Origin: Aestuariispira ectoiniformans
GTDB lineage: Bacteria > Pseudomonadota > Alphaproteobacteria > UBA8366 > Aestuariispiraceae
DNA: 64,000 nt
Assembly: GCF_025136295.1 (NCBI RefSeq)
Contig: NZ_CP062788.1
Coordinates: 2,869,588 to 2,933,587, forward strand
Direction: 5' to 3'
This document shows positions 16,753-25,872 of this stretch, piece after piece; the first letter of the stretch is position 1; every line of letters starts with the position of its first letter. The notes under the pieces were generated by a model. The model was given only the letters and a program-made list of their open reading frames with translations, was not told the DNA's origin and did no database searches. The translations under genes and the position numbers were made by a program.

Positions 16753-18333
16753 TCAAATCGGTAACGTCTTGGGACGCTTGCGTGTGTACCATGCAACGAC
16801 AAGCAGACGGGTCACCATGATCGCAGTGAACATGGACGTGATGATGCCGATGGACAAAGTCACTGCAAAGCCCTTGATCGGCCCTGACCCGAAAGCAAAG
16901 AGGAGAGCCGCGGCAATCAGCGTGGTGAGGTTCGAGTCGACAATTGTCGTAAACGCCCGTTTATACCCCGCTTCAATGGAGTTGGACGCACCACGCCCGT
17001 TTTTGAACTCTTCCTTGATACGTTCGAAAATCAGAACGTTTGCATCAACCGCCATACCGATCGTCAGCACGATACCGGCGATACCCGGCAGTGTCAGCGT
17101 CGCCTGAAGTACAGACAGCGAGGACAGGATCAGGGCCACGTTGAACAACAGTGCAACGTTGGCCAACACGCCGAACAGGCCATAGGAGGCAATCATATAG
17201 CCCATGACAAGGACCAAGCCGATGATGCTGGCGATACGACCGGCATCAACAGAGTCCTGACCAAGCCCCGGACCGACAGAACGTTCTTCCAGAATGGTCA
17301 AAGGCGCCGGCAATGCCCCTGCCCTGAGCAACAAGGCGGTCTCATTGGTTTCCTTGACAGTGAAACGACCGGTAATGATACCGCTGCCACCCGGGATCGG
17401 CCCTTGGATCTGCGGCGCGCTGATCACTTTGCCATCAAGCACGATGGCAAAGAGTTTGCCTACATTTTCCGAGGTGATCTTGCTGAATTTCTTGCCGCCA
17501 ATGGCGTCAAACTGGAAGCTGACGGCCGGGCGGTTATTCTGGTCAAAGCTCGGTTGCGCATTGGTGAGATGTTCACCACTGACGCCGACACGTTTTTTCA
17601 CCAGATACATCCGCTCCGGCGTGCCATCGGGACGCGTCTCGATAGAGGGCAGCAGCATGCTTCCCGGCGGAACGCGGCCATTCATGGCATCCGCAACAGA
17701 GTTGGTCTCATCGACCATGTGGAAAGTCATCTTCGCGGTCTTACCAATACGCCGCTTGATGTCTTCGGTATTTTCCGCACCAGGCACCTGTACCAGAATA
17801 CGGTCCGCGCCCTGACGCTGGATGATGGGTTCCTTCGTGCCGTCTTCGTCGATACGACGACGAATAACTTCGATGGACTGCCCCACAACCTGGGAAACTT
17901 CCGCCTGAACGTCCTTCTCAGACATGGAAATCTGGAAATGGCCATTCTCGGAAACGTTGACCACCAGTCGATTATCAAAATCCCGGATAATCTGGCGGAC
18001 ATCGTCAATCTTGCTGACGTCTTTTAATGTGAAGACAGCGGCTTTCTTCGAAACGCCCAGACCGGAATACCGGAGACGGGCTTTACGAAGGTCGGAGCGT
18101 AGCTCATCGACAACGTTTTCAAGCCGTTCCTCCAGGACCTTGTCCGCTTCCACCTTGAACAGGAGATGTGCACCACCCTGCAGGTCGAGGCCGAGGTTGA
18201 TCTGTTTACTCGGCATCCAGGACGGCAGTCCGGCCAAGATCCCCACCGGGAGGAAGTTCGGTGCGGCGTAGAGAACCCCTAGCAGGCAAACCACGCCGAT
18301 CAGTGCTTTTTTCCAAATGGGAAAGTTTAACAT
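16753..18333 (-). CDS. secD: Protein translocase subunit SecD
   Basis: SecD has 526 aa: an N-terminal membrane helix (KKALIGVVCLLGVLYAAPNF), the conserved QINLGLDLQGGAHLLFKV segment, a large periplasmic P1 domain, and the C-terminal five-helix region. The latter has the proton-path motif GMAVDANVLIFERIKEEF and TTLIAAALLFAFGSGPIKGFAVTL. It works with SecF and YajC, driven by the membrane potential, after SecA-dependent insertion. Gene order yajC-secD-secF is the standard bacterial arrangement. Confidence 0.97.
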   Translation of the reverse strand: MLNFPIWKKALIGVVCLLGVLYAAPNFLPVGILAGLPSWMPSKQINLGLDLQGGAHLLFKVEADKVLEERLENVVDELRSDLRKARLRYSGLGVSKKAAVFTLKDVSKIDDVRQIIRDFDNRLVVNVSENGHFQISMSEKDVQAEVSQVVGQSIEVIRRRIDEDGTKEPIIQRQGADRILVQVPGAENTEDIKRRIGKTAKMTFHMVDETNSVADAMNGRVPPGSMLLPSIETRPDGTPERMYLVKKRVGVSGEHLTNAQPSFDQNNRPAVSFQFDAIGGKKFSKITSENVGKLFAIVLDGKVISAPQIQGPIPGGSGIITGRFTVKETNETALLLRAGALPAPLTILEERSVGPGLGQDSVDAGRIASIIGLVLVMGYMIASYGLFGVLANVALLFNVALILSSLSVLQATLTLPGIAGIVLTIGMAVDANVLIFERIKEEFKNGRGASNSIEAGYKRAFTTIVDSNLTTLIAAALLFAFGSGPIKGFAVTLSIGIITSMFTAIMVTRLLVVAWYTRKRPKTLPI

Positions 18334-18389
18334 CGGCCCCTATCCGCAATAGGCGCTGACTGAATAGTCAGGCCCATCTTTTGCTTTCT

Positions 18390-18782
18390 TTATTTATCTT
18401 TTTTACCGCCAAAGAGACCGGCGAGGCCGCCTTTTTTCTCTTGAGCAGCCGTCGTATCATTTGCGGGTTCGGTCTTGGTGAGAACGTCCATGACGGTCTG
18501 TTTTGCAACACGAACCTTAACGCCTTCTGCGAGTTCAACCTGCAGTTCGTTGTCGTCGATCACCTTGGTGACCGTGCCGTAGAAACCACCACCGGTCAGA
18601 ATCTTGTCGCCACGGCGAATGGAAGACAGTTTATTCTGGTGATCTTTCTGCTTCTTCTGCTGCGGACGAATCAGCAGGAAATAGAAAACAACAAAAATCA
18701 ACGCCAAAGGCAGCATGCTGGTCAACAGGCTACCGCCGCCAGCCGCGCCTGCAGTCTGAGCCCACGCTTCGGAAATGAACAT
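18390..18782 (-). CDS. yajC: Preprotein translocase subunit YajC
   Basis: This 130-aa accessory subunit of the SecDF-YajC complex has a single N-terminal membrane helix (LPLALIFVVFYFLLIRPQQKK, with the invariant RPQQKK stop-transfer sequence). A small beta domain follows (RRGDKILTGGGFYGTVTKVIDDNELQVEL), then a Lys/Gly-rich tail (GGLAGLFGGKKDK). The start ATG is preceded by GGAGGGAG. It is the first gene of the operon; its promoter must lie in the 168-bp gap shared with the divergent DUF815 ATPase. Confidence 0.95.
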   Translation of the reverse strand: MFISEAWAQTAGAAGGGSLLTSMLPLALIFVVFYFLLIRPQQKKQKDHQNKLSSIRRGDKILTGGGFYGTVTKVIDDNELQVELAEGVKVRVAKQTVMDVLTKTEPANDTTAAQEKKGGLAGLFGGKKDK

Positions 18783-18950
18783 GGAGATACTCCCTCCGGT
18801 TAACTACACATATGGTCTATATAGGAAGACAATTCCGCCGGGACTATACCCTTCATTACGGATTATGCAATGGAAAGGCGGCGCTTTCCCTTGCGGAACG
18901 ATCCACCTGTGATAGGGTCCGCAAAAATCTTCCTGCAAGAGGCTGTAAAT

Positions 18951-19808
18951 ATGAAAGAATCGACCCTGGTTCCCTTTCTGACACGAATCGCAGATGCCCT
19001 CGATCGCATGGCCCCGGAAAAGCGTCCTACGCTGGATCTGGCTTCTGCGGATGCCTTCGTCTGGGAGGCAGATGCCCTTGTCCTGGAACCGGTCCCGTCG
19101 GTGAACCGCGTCGCGATTGATCTTCTCAAGGGAATTGAACGCCAAAAAGACGCCTTGATTGCCAATACAGAAAGATTTGCCAAAGGCTTACCGGCAAACA
19201 ACGCCTTGCTTTGGGGCGCGCGCGGCGGCGGCAAAAGCTCCCTGGTGAAAGCAGCGCATGCCTTTGTAAATAAGCAGACGAACAAAGAGCTGGCCCTGGT
19301 TGAAATCCACCGGGAGGATATTCCCACGCTGCCGGCCCTGCTGAACCTGCTTCGCGACAGTTCCAGACGCTTCATCCTCTTCTGCGACGATTTGTCCTTC
19401 GACGGGCAGGACGACAGCTACAAATCCCTCAAGGCCGTGCTGGAAGGTGGCATTGAAGGCCGACCAGACAATGTTGTGTTTTACGCCACATCGAACCGAC
19501 GTCACCTGATGCCGCGGGATATGATCGAAAACGAACGCTCGACCGCGATCAACCCGTCCGAGGCCGTTGAAGAAAACGTGTCCCTCTCCGATCGCTTCGG
19601 CCTATGGCTTGGCTTCCACAATTGTGACCAGGATACATATTTCCAGATGATTGCCGGTTACGTGGACGCCTACGGGCTGAAGGTTACCGAAGAAGAATGG
19701 AAACCCAAAGCCGTAGAGTGGACCGTCACCCGTGGATCGCGTTCAGGGCGTGTGGCTTGGCAATTCATCCAGGATCTTGCCGGTGAACTTGGGCAGAAAT
19801 TGACCTGA
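18951..19808 (+). CDS. DUF815 family AAA-type ATPase
   Basis: This is a 285-aa cytoplasmic P-loop ATPase of the DUF815 family. It has Walker A GARGGGKSS at about residues 89-97, Walker B FILFCDDLSF at about 140-149, and the family block VVFYATSNRRHLMPRDM that acts as sensor 1. Downstream are SLSDRFGLWLGFHNCDQDTYF and a C-terminal GSRSGRVAWQF helix. The start is ATG 18951 (AGAGG 8 bases upstream); an in-frame ATG at 18870 is less likely. The family is widespread in alphaproteobacteria next to yajC, but its physiological role is not established. It ends 4 bases from the convergent nlpD-like gene. Confidence 0.88.
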   Translation: MKESTLVPFLTRIADALDRMAPEKRPTLDLASADAFVWEADALVLEPVPSVNRVAIDLLKGIERQKDALIANTERFAKGLPANNALLWGARGGGKSSLVKAAHAFVNKQTNKELALVEIHREDIPTLPALLNLLRDSSRRFILFCDDLSFDGQDDSYKSLKAVLEGGIEGRPDNVVFYATSNRRHLMPRDMIENERSTAINPSEAVEENVSLSDRFGLWLGFHNCDQDTYFQMIAGYVDAYGLKVTEEEWKPKAVEWTVTRGSRSGRVAWQFIQDLAGELGQKLT

Positions 19809-19812
19809 GTGC

Positions 19813-20862
19813 CTAGCTAGACAAGTATTTCTTGGGATTAAGGACTCTCTGCCCTTTTCGAACCTGGAAATGCAACTGCGGCCGATCGACATCACCCGAA
19901 CTGCCGACACGGGCAATGGTCTGGCCGCGTCGCACCTGATCACCCTGACGGACCAGAATGGTACCGTTATGGGCATAGGCCGTCATATAACCATCCGCAT
20001 GTTTCAACAGAACCAAATTGCCGTAACCCTGCAGGGAGCCACTATAGGCGACGACACCGTTTTCGGCGGCCTTCACTGCCGTTCCCCGTGGTGCGGCGAT
20101 ATTCAGACCGTCGTTGCGACGTCCCTTCCCTTTTGGCCCAAAGGTGGAGATGACCCGTCCGCGAACCGGCCACAGGAATTTTGACGAAGAACGCTTTGGC
20201 GGGCTGGGAATTGCTGCGACTTCCCTGCGGTGTCGCGGTTCCGCCGGTCGTGCTGCAGGTTTTGGAAAGCCCTTGGCTGTAAAAGTTGTCTTCTGCGGCG
20301 TTTGCGCTGCGACGGTCTGCGTTCTGGGTTTGCTGGTTTCAGTCACCGTCCGACTTTGCGGCGCACTGTGACTGGCCTGCTGAACAATTGTGGACGGCAA
20401 AACCAGCTTCTGCCCCACGGCAATTGTATAGGGTTCGCGAAGACTATTGGCCCGGACCAACTCGCTCATCGCCACATTATATTGCCGCGAAATCGCATAG
20501 ACTGTATCGCCGCGTTTCACCACATGCACCCGGGCTTTCGGAATGGTCAGCCTTTGACCGGTCTGCAGTTTGTAAGGAGGCGTCAGGTTATTCGCCGTAA
20601 TGATCGTACGCAAAGGTGTTCCATAGGCCCGGGCAATCGAATAGAGCGTCTGGCCTTTGCGCACCACATGGCGGCCATCCGCACGAACGGTAACCGGTAC
20701 TGAACTGGAAGGCGAAGACCTGGATTCAGTGCCTTTGTCCGAATCATCATAGATTCGCACATTCGGACCTCTATCCTTCAGGACGAGGCCACAGCCCGCA
20801 AGCAGGAAGGCCGCAGACAAAAGCAGAAATACCGGTCTGGCTGTTTGGCGAAGAATCTTCAT
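19813..20862 (-). CDS. nlpD: NlpD-like lipoprotein: two LysM repeats and a degenerate LytM (M23) domain
   Basis: This is an envelope lipoprotein of 349 aa with lipobox LLAGC after a hydrophobic signal. Two LysM repeats that bind peptidoglycan follow (starting VRKGQTLYSIARAYG and VKRGDTVYAISRQYN), then a Pro/Thr-rich linker and a C-terminal LytM domain. In catalytic M23 enzymes zinc is held by an HxxxD and an HxH motif. Here the first reads NDGLN and the second QLH, so ligands are missing. This matches E. coli NlpD, an activator of the amidase AmiC rather than an enzyme. Start ATG 20862 places the lipobox correctly. It lies downstream of pcm, as in many proteobacteria. Confidence 0.88.
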   Translation of the reverse strand: MKILRQTARPVFLLLSAAFLLAGCGLVLKDRGPNVRIYDDSDKGTESRSSPSSSVPVTVRADGRHVVRKGQTLYSIARAYGTPLRTIITANNLTPPYKLQTGQRLTIPKARVHVVKRGDTVYAISRQYNVAMSELVRANSLREPYTIAVGQKLVLPSTIVQQASHSAPQSRTVTETSKPRTQTVAAQTPQKTTFTAKGFPKPAARPAEPRHRREVAAIPSPPKRSSSKFLWPVRGRVISTFGPKGKGRRNDGLNIAAPRGTAVKAAENGVVAYSGSLQGYGNLVLLKHADGYMTAYAHNGTILVRQGDQVRRGQTIARVGSSGDVDRPQLHFQVRKGQRVLNPKKYLSS

Positions 20863-20894
20863 AGAGGAAACTGTAGACAGGACGGCCACAACAC

Positions 20895-21542
20895 TCAATA
20901 ACCTTGCCTGTCACCCGTTCCGGGCAAAAGCGGCACGAACCGCACCGGGCCGAGGTCCTCGACGTCGATTCCGTTGTCGGTCTTGGTCACTTTCAGGAGG
21001 TCCTGATGGTCGCGATGCTCGCCAACCGGCACAACCATGATGCCCCCAACAGCAAGCTGATCCACCAGGACAGGTGGAATATCCGCTGCCGCCGCCGTAA
21101 CCATGATGCGCTGGAACGGCGCCTGCTCTGGCCAGCCCAAGCCACCATCACCCGTTTTGCTGGTAATATTATGGCGACGCAGATCGGTAAAACGCTGCTC
21201 GGCCTGCTTGAGCAATTCCCGGTGACGTTCGATCGTGTAAACCCGTCGGCAAAGATGAGACAGGATCACGGCCTGATAGCCGGACCCCGTCCCGATTTCC
21301 AAAACCTTGACCCGTTTGTCGACATCAAGCGCCAAAGTCATGAGGGCGACAATCATCGGCTGGCTTATGGTTTGCCCCTTGTCGATAGGCAGGGCCGAGT
21401 TTTCGTAGGCATGCTCCCGGAAAGTCTCGGGAACAAACAACTCGCGGGGAACGCGCTCCATAACGTCGAGAATCGTCTTGTCGACGATCCCGCTGCGGCG
21501 CATCTCCAAGATTAAACGAGCTCTATCCTCGACCTGGGTCAT
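20895..21542 (-). CDS. pcm: Protein-L-isoaspartate O-methyltransferase
   Basis: This SAM-dependent repair enzyme methylates L-isoaspartyl residues in aged proteins. It keeps the family signature GQTISQP in the ALPIDKGQTISQPMI segment, the SAM motif VLEIGTGSGYQAVIL, and the GDGGLGWPEQAPFQRIMVTAA block. The 216-aa product from ATG 21542 is normal length; a GTG four codons upstream (21554) is an alternative. It lies between serS and nlpD. The surE gene that often separates serS and pcm is absent. The other pcm-type gene in this window (46093-46746) lacks the GQTISQP motif. Confidence 0.94.
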   Translation of the reverse strand: MTQVEDRARLILEMRRSGIVDKTILDVMERVPRELFVPETFREHAYENSALPIDKGQTISQPMIVALMTLALDVDKRVKVLEIGTGSGYQAVILSHLCRRVYTIERHRELLKQAEQRFTDLRRHNITSKTGDGGLGWPEQAPFQRIMVTAAAADIPPVLVDQLAVGGIMVVPVGEHRDHQDLLKVTKTDNGIDVEDLGPVRFVPLLPGTGDRQGY

Positions 21543-21581
21543 TGTTTGCTGCACGAAAACAGGGCCTTTACACCGACGTTA

Positions 21582-22868
21582 TCAGGAAGACGGCAATTCG
21601 ATCTTTTCAATACCACCCATATAAGGCCGCAATGCGTCAGGAATTGTTACGCTGCCATCCTCATTCTGGTAGTTTTCCAGAACTGCGATCAAAGTACGGC
21701 CTACAGCAAGGCCCGAACCATTCAACGTATGCACAAACTGCGTGCCTTTCTCACCTTTCGGGCGGAAACGCGCCTTCATGCGCCGCGCCTGGAAGTCGCC
21801 GCAAACAGAGCAGCTGGATATCTCACGATAGGTGTCCTGCCCCGGCAACCAGACCTCGATATCATAGGTCTTGCGCGCACCAAAGCCCATGTCACCGGTG
21901 CAGAGAACGATCACGCGATAGGCCAGACCAAGGCGTTTCAATACCTCTTCAGCACATCCGACCATACGCTCCAACTCATCCAGTGACTTATCCGGATGGG
22001 TTACGCTGACCATTTCCACCTTGGAGAACTGGTGCTGGCGAATCATGCCCCGCGTATCCTTGCCGGCGGCCCCCGCCTCAGAACGGAAGCAGGACGTCCA
22101 GGCCGTGAAGCGCATAGGCAGTTCCTCTTCGGCCCAGATATTGTCCCGCGCCAGATTGGTCAGGGGAACTTCTGCCGTCGGGATCAGCCAATAGTCGTCA
22201 TCGGTATGGAACAGGTCTTCCTTGAACTTGGGAAGCTGACCGGTGCCATACAGGGCGTCGTCGCGAACCAATGCAGGCGGAACCGTTTCAGAATAGCCAT
22301 GTTCCATGGTCTGCAGGTCCAGCATGAAGTTGCCCAACGCACGCTCCAGCCGGGCAAGCGCCCCTTTGAGGACTACAAAGCGAGCCCCGGAAATCTTGGC
22401 AGCCGTTTCAAAGTCCATCAGGCCGAGTTGTTCGCCCAACTCAAAATGCTGTTTCGGCTCGAAGTCACACTTACGTGGCTCACCGACACGGCGAATCTCA
22501 ACGTTTTCGTCTTCATCAGTACCAAAGGGAACATCGTCATGCGGCAGGTTCGGCAGAGTTTCAAGCAGGCCGGTCAGCGCTTGCGCAGCATCCCGCTCCT
22601 CCTGCTCTGCAGCGGCGAGTTTTTCTTTTAGTCCCTGGACTTCAGCCATAAGCTGGGAGGCTTTTTCTTCATCCCCGGACTTTTTGGCCTGACCAACCTC
22701 TTTGGAGGCGGTGTTACGACGAGCCTGCATCTCTTGCATGGTTGTCTGCAGAGAACGGCGGGACTCATCCAGGTTCAAAATCTCCTGCGCTTTGGGCTCA
22801 ACGCCACGGGCAGCCATAGCTTTATCAAAAGCGTCTGGATTCTCACGGATGAATTTCAAGTCATGCAT
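21582..22868 (-). CDS. serS: Seryl-tRNA synthetase
   Basis: This class II aminoacyl-tRNA synthetase has 428 aa. It has the N-terminal long coiled-coil arm for tRNA-Ser (residues about 30-100, Glu/Lys/Gln-rich) and the opening [22 protein letters not shown]. Class II core motifs include [28 protein letters not shown] (motif 2) and the C-terminal [19 protein letters not shown] (motif 3). It charges tRNA-Ser with serine in the cytoplasm. It is downstream of tatABC on the same strand, with a 128-bp gap. Confidence 0.97.
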   Translation of the reverse strand: MHDLKFIRENPDAFDKAMAARGVEPKAQEILNLDESRRSLQTTMQEMQARRNTASKEVGQAKKSGDEEKASQLMAEVQGLKEKLAAAEQEERDAAQALTGLLETLPNLPHDDVPFGTDEDENVEIRRVGEPRKCDFEPKQHFELGEQLGLMDFETAAKISGARFVVLKGALARLERALGNFMLDLQTMEHGYSETVPPALVRDDALYGTGQLPKFKEDLFHTDDDYWLIPTAEVPLTNLARDNIWAEEELPMRFTAWTSCFRSEAGAAGKDTRGMIRQHQFSKVEMVSVTHPDKSLDELERMVGCAEEVLKRLGLAYRVIVLCTGDMGFGARKTYDIEVWLPGQDTYREISSCSVCGDFQARRMKARFRPKGEKGTQFVHTLNGSGLAVGRTLIAVLENYQNEDGSVTIPDALRPYMGGIEKIELPSS

Positions 22869-22996
22869 AGCTGAAAACCTTGAACTGAATTGTTCTTATT
22901 GCATCACGGTTTATAGGAGACCGCGCGGCAGGCGTAAACCGTCCAATTCAAGGCGATTCAACTTCAGGCAAAGGCCCCGTTCCCTAAATCCGGGAT

Positions 22997-23851
22997 TTAT
23001 GAGTCTTTCGGGGCCTCTTCGCCTTCTTCTTCATCCTTTTCATCATCCTCGCCGACGTCCAAACCCAGTTCCTTGTCCCGGGCAATCTGCTGTTTGCGGA
23101 TCATGACCGCACAGATAATGGAAATTTCGTAGAGAAGGATAATGGGAATAGCCAAACCGATCTGGCTCAACGGGTCCGGCGGTGTCAGGACCGCCGCAGC
23201 CACAAATGCCAGCAGAATGGCATAGCGCCGCTTCTTGCGCAGACCTTCCGCCGTTACAATCCCGATGCGGGCCAACAGGGACAGGATTACAGGCAATTCG
23301 AAGCTGATCCCGAAAGCAAAGATCAAACGCATCACCAATGAAAGATATTCATTGGCTTTCGGTTCAAGCTGCACATCGAGTGAATTGGCCTGGCCAATCT
23401 GTTCGAACCCAGCAAAGAACTGCCAGGCAACGGGCAAGACCACGTAATACACGAAGGACGCACCAATCAGGAACAAGAGAGGTGTGGCGATCAAAAATGG
23501 CAGGAATGCATTTTTCTCGTGTTTGTAGAGGCCTGGAGCCACAAACATCCAGACTTGACTGGCAATGATTGGGAAGGAAATACAAAAGCCCGCGAAGAAC
23601 GCAATCTTCACATCAACAAAGAACTTCTCATGAAGCGCCGTATAGATAATGCGGCGCCCTTCCTGTCCGGCCCAGATATGGTTGAGAGGCTCGACCAGGA
23701 AGTTGAAGATGTAGTCTGCAAGCGGGAAACAAACGAAGAATGCGACCAAAAGCACGACGACGGAGATCATCAGTCGTTTACGCAACTCCACAAGATGCTC
23801 CAGAAGCGGAGCCTTACTCTCATCGACGGCCGCGTCACTATTATTAATCAC
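22997..23851 (-). CDS. tatC: Sec-independent protein translocase subunit TatC
   Basis: TatC is the polytopic receptor core of the twin-arginine translocase, which exports folded proteins. It has 284 aa and six membrane helices. Hallmarks are the cytoplasmic N-terminus [15 protein letters not shown] and the first-loop FYVDVKIA-like [20 protein letters not shown], plus the [11 protein letters not shown] helix. The C-terminus is an acidic tail rich in Asp/Glu. Its start overlaps the tatB stop by 4 bases. A window-encoded client is the Tat-signalled dipeptide-binding protein at 60967-62697. Confidence 0.96.
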   Translation of the reverse strand: MINNSDAAVDESKAPLLEHLVELRKRLMISVVVLLVAFFVCFPLADYIFNFLVEPLNHIWAGQEGRRIIYTALHEKFFVDVKIAFFAGFCISFPIIASQVWMFVAPGLYKHEKNAFLPFLIATPLLFLIGASFVYYVVLPVAWQFFAGFEQIGQANSLDVQLEPKANEYLSLVMRLIFAFGISFELPVILSLLARIGIVTAEGLRKKRRYAILLAFVAAAVLTPPDPLSQIGLAIPIILLYEISIICAVMIRKQQIARDKELGLDVGEDDEKDEEEGEEAPKDS

Positions 23852-24303
23852 GACGATTTTGCCTGCTGCTGCGACGTATCATCCGCGTCACCAGCCGTTT
23901 CGGCCTGGTCCGCAGTTTCCGTCGGCTTTACATTATTACCCTGATCCGAGTCCTGATTAGGAATGCTGCTGGGAGGAGCGATATTGGCCTTGGCTTTCCA
24001 GGATTCCATGTCGTCCTGCATTTCCTTGACCGACTGATTGATCTCCCCTGTCGGGTCAATCGAGTCTTCGATTTCCTTTTTCAGGTCAGATTCCCCAAGC
24101 TCGGACATCTGTTTCTTGATGTCCTGCAAATCAGCCTCGCGCGCGATGTCTTCCATGCTGTTCTGGAATTCACCTGCAACCATCCGGACCTTACGAACAA
24201 GGCCCATTACCGTTCGCAATACACGGGGAAGTTCCTGAGGCCCGACCACAATAACAGTCAGGACAGCAACAACCATTAACTCGGGCCAGCCGATATCGAA
24301 CAT
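23848..24303 (-). CDS. tatB: Sec-independent protein translocase subunit TatB
   Basis: This 151-aa protein has the TatA/B architecture: an N-terminal membrane helix with the TatB-type [26 protein letters not shown] (Glu8 and the GP hinge) and an amphipathic helix ([20 protein letters not shown]). A long acidic and Gln-rich tail follows. With TatC it forms the receptor for twin-arginine signal peptides. It lies between tatA and tatC. Confidence 0.95.
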   Translation of the reverse strand: MFDIGWPELMVVAVLTVIVVGPQELPRVLRTVMGLVRKVRMVAGEFQNSMEDIAREADLQDIKKQMSELGESDLKKEIEDSIDPTGEINQSVKEMQDDMESWKAKANIAPPSSIPNQDSDQGNNVKPTETADQAETAGDADDTSQQQAKSS

Positions 24304-24352
24304 TTGCCGACCGTCTCTATCCTAGTTTCAACGGAATAACTGCGAAAAGCGT

Positions 24353-24586
24353 TTAGCTGTTCGCAGTTTTGTCTTTGGAACCGGCAGAGGCGTCGTTTGC
24401 GGATTCACCGGAAATCTGCTTGGCATCATCGTCGTCGTTATTCTCGCCGTCCTTCATCTGCTTTTTGAAGGAGTTCAGGCCTTTGCCAAAGTCGCCCATC
24501 AATTGAGAGATTTTGCCACGTCCGCCAAAAAGAACCAGGACGATGACAAGTACGATCACCCAGTGCCAAATACTAAAAGTACCCAT
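24353..24586 (-). CDS. tatA: Sec-independent protein translocase subunit TatA
   Basis: This 77-aa pore-forming Tat component has the typical short N-terminus [26 protein letters not shown], the FGG-RGKI hinge and an amphipathic helix [20 protein letters not shown] polar tail rich in Asp and Asn follows. It is the first gene of tatABC; the 123-bp gap upstream holds a hairpin and perhaps the promoter. Confidence 0.95.
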   Translation of the reverse strand: MGTFSIWHWVIVLVIVLVLFGGRGKISQLMGDFGKGLNSFKKQMKDGENNDDDDAKQISGESANDASAGSKDKTANS

Positions 24587-24674
24587 AGAACTTCTTTCCC
24601 AATACTACGGCTTCTTACAGCCATTAACCCTATTCGGAGGGATCATTGCAGATGAATCCCGATCCGGCAACGCC

Positions 24675-24698
24675 CAATCCCTTCATAGCGCGGGATTG
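24675..24698. repeat. Inverted repeat in the gap between the ABC ATPase and tatA
   Basis: Perfect 7-bp arms CAATCCC / GGGATTG are separated by 10 bases, 12 bases past the ABC ATPase stop codon on the minus strand. There is no T-run after it, so it is not a classic terminator; it may be a 3'-end stabilising hairpin or a Rho-dependent end. Confidence 0.45.
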
Positions 24699-24709
24699 TT
24701 GCAGTATCT

Positions 24710-25786
24710 TTACTCCACAGGAAAAACAAATGCCTGATTTCGGTCAAGTTCGAGAGATAAAATACTATCTTCTTTTGGTAGGAAACGACCGGTGATTCGT
24801 GCATGTAAGTGGACCTCCTCACCGCTGGTTTCACAGGTGCACAGGTGAATCAGACTTGTCCGCCCGAGCATACGGGATGCAAGCACCTTGGCCAGCCCCT
24901 GCCCCGTCGTCCTGCCACCTGCGTCTGACAGGGTCAGAGCCTCCGGACGGACAACGACTTCGACTTTATCGCCATCGCAAAAACCGTTTGCAGGGATATC
25001 ACCCAGAACCGTCGGGACCGTGCCATTCTTGACCCGATAGAACATACGGTTCACGTCGCCGAAGAATTCCGCGACGAAGGCGGAATTGGGTTCGCAATAC
25101 AGCTCCTCCGGTGTTCCGACCTGGATGATTCTGCCCCCCTGCATAACGGCGATTCGATCCGCCATATACATGGCTTCTTCCGCATCATGTGTCACCATAA
25201 CCGAGGCCGCGCCGCTCTTTTTTAAGATATGCAGCGTGCTGTCCCTGACCTGATCACGCAGACGCGCATCCAGTCCCGAGAAGGGTTCATCCAGCAAAAC
25301 CAGGTCAGGTTTCGTTGCCAGCGCACGCGCCAGGGCAATTCTCTGTTGTTGACCACCGGACAGCATATGAGGGTAGGATTCGCCGTAGTCGGCCATACCG
25401 ACCTGCTCAAGTGCCTCGCGGACACGTTCTTTCCTTGTGGTGCCGCCGCCGTTCTCCAGTCCAAAGGCAACATTGGCTTCGACATTCAAATGGGGAAAGA
25501 GCGCATAATCCTGAAACACCAGTCCGATATTACGTTTTTCAGGTGGCACTGCATTGCCTGACGAGGCTACACAAACACCGTTCAGCAGGATTTCTCCGCT
25601 TTCCGGCACTTCCAGGCCTGCCGCCAGGCGCAATGCTGTTGTCTTTCCGCAACCGGACGGTCCCAGGAGACACACGACCTCTCCCGGATCAACAGATAGG
25701 GAAAGATCCCGGACGGCAGCCACCTTTCCGTAAACATGGCGGACAGAACGATATTCAAGGGCGGGAACTGATCGCATATTGCTCAT
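24710..25786 (-). CDS. Fe3+/spermidine-type ABC transporter ATP-binding protein (orphan)
   Basis: This is an ABC ATPase of the FbpC/PotA class: Walker A GPSGCGKTT, Q-loop VFQDYALFPHL, signature LSGGQQQRIALARAL, Walker B LVLLDEPFSGLD, switch MVTHDAEEAMY. The C-terminal regulatory TOBE-like region ends ELDRNQAFVFPVE. Such proteins energise uptake of iron, sulfate, spermidine or similar substrates, but no permease or binding protein is adjacent. It sits between scpB and tatA on the same strand. The start is uncertain: ATG 25786 (358 aa) gives a normal-length N-terminus, ATG 25777 is close by, and the frame is open to ATG 25849, just 23 bases after scpB. None has a good ribosome-binding site. Confidence 0.88.
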   Translation of the reverse strand: MSNMRSVPALEYRSVRHVYGKVAAVRDLSLSVDPGEVVCLLGPSGCGKTTALRLAAGLEVPESGEILLNGVCVASSGNAVPPEKRNIGLVFQDYALFPHLNVEANVAFGLENGGGTTRKERVREALEQVGMADYGESYPHMLSGGQQQRIALARALATKPDLVLLDEPFSGLDARLRDQVRDSTLHILKKSGAASVMVTHDAEEAMYMADRIAVMQGGRIIQVGTPEELYCEPNSAFVAEFFGDVNRMFYRVKNGTVPTVLGDIPANGFCDGDKVEVVVRPEALTLSDAGGRTTGQGLAKVLASRMLGRTSLIHLCTCETSGEEVHLHARITGRFLPKEDSILSLELDRNQAFVFPVE

Positions 25787-25872
25787 AACAGGCTTATATT
25801 GCGCCTTATTCGCAGCCGCAAGCCTGTTGAAGCGTGCCCTCTTCGACATTTGACATAGCTCAGCGTGAGAAA

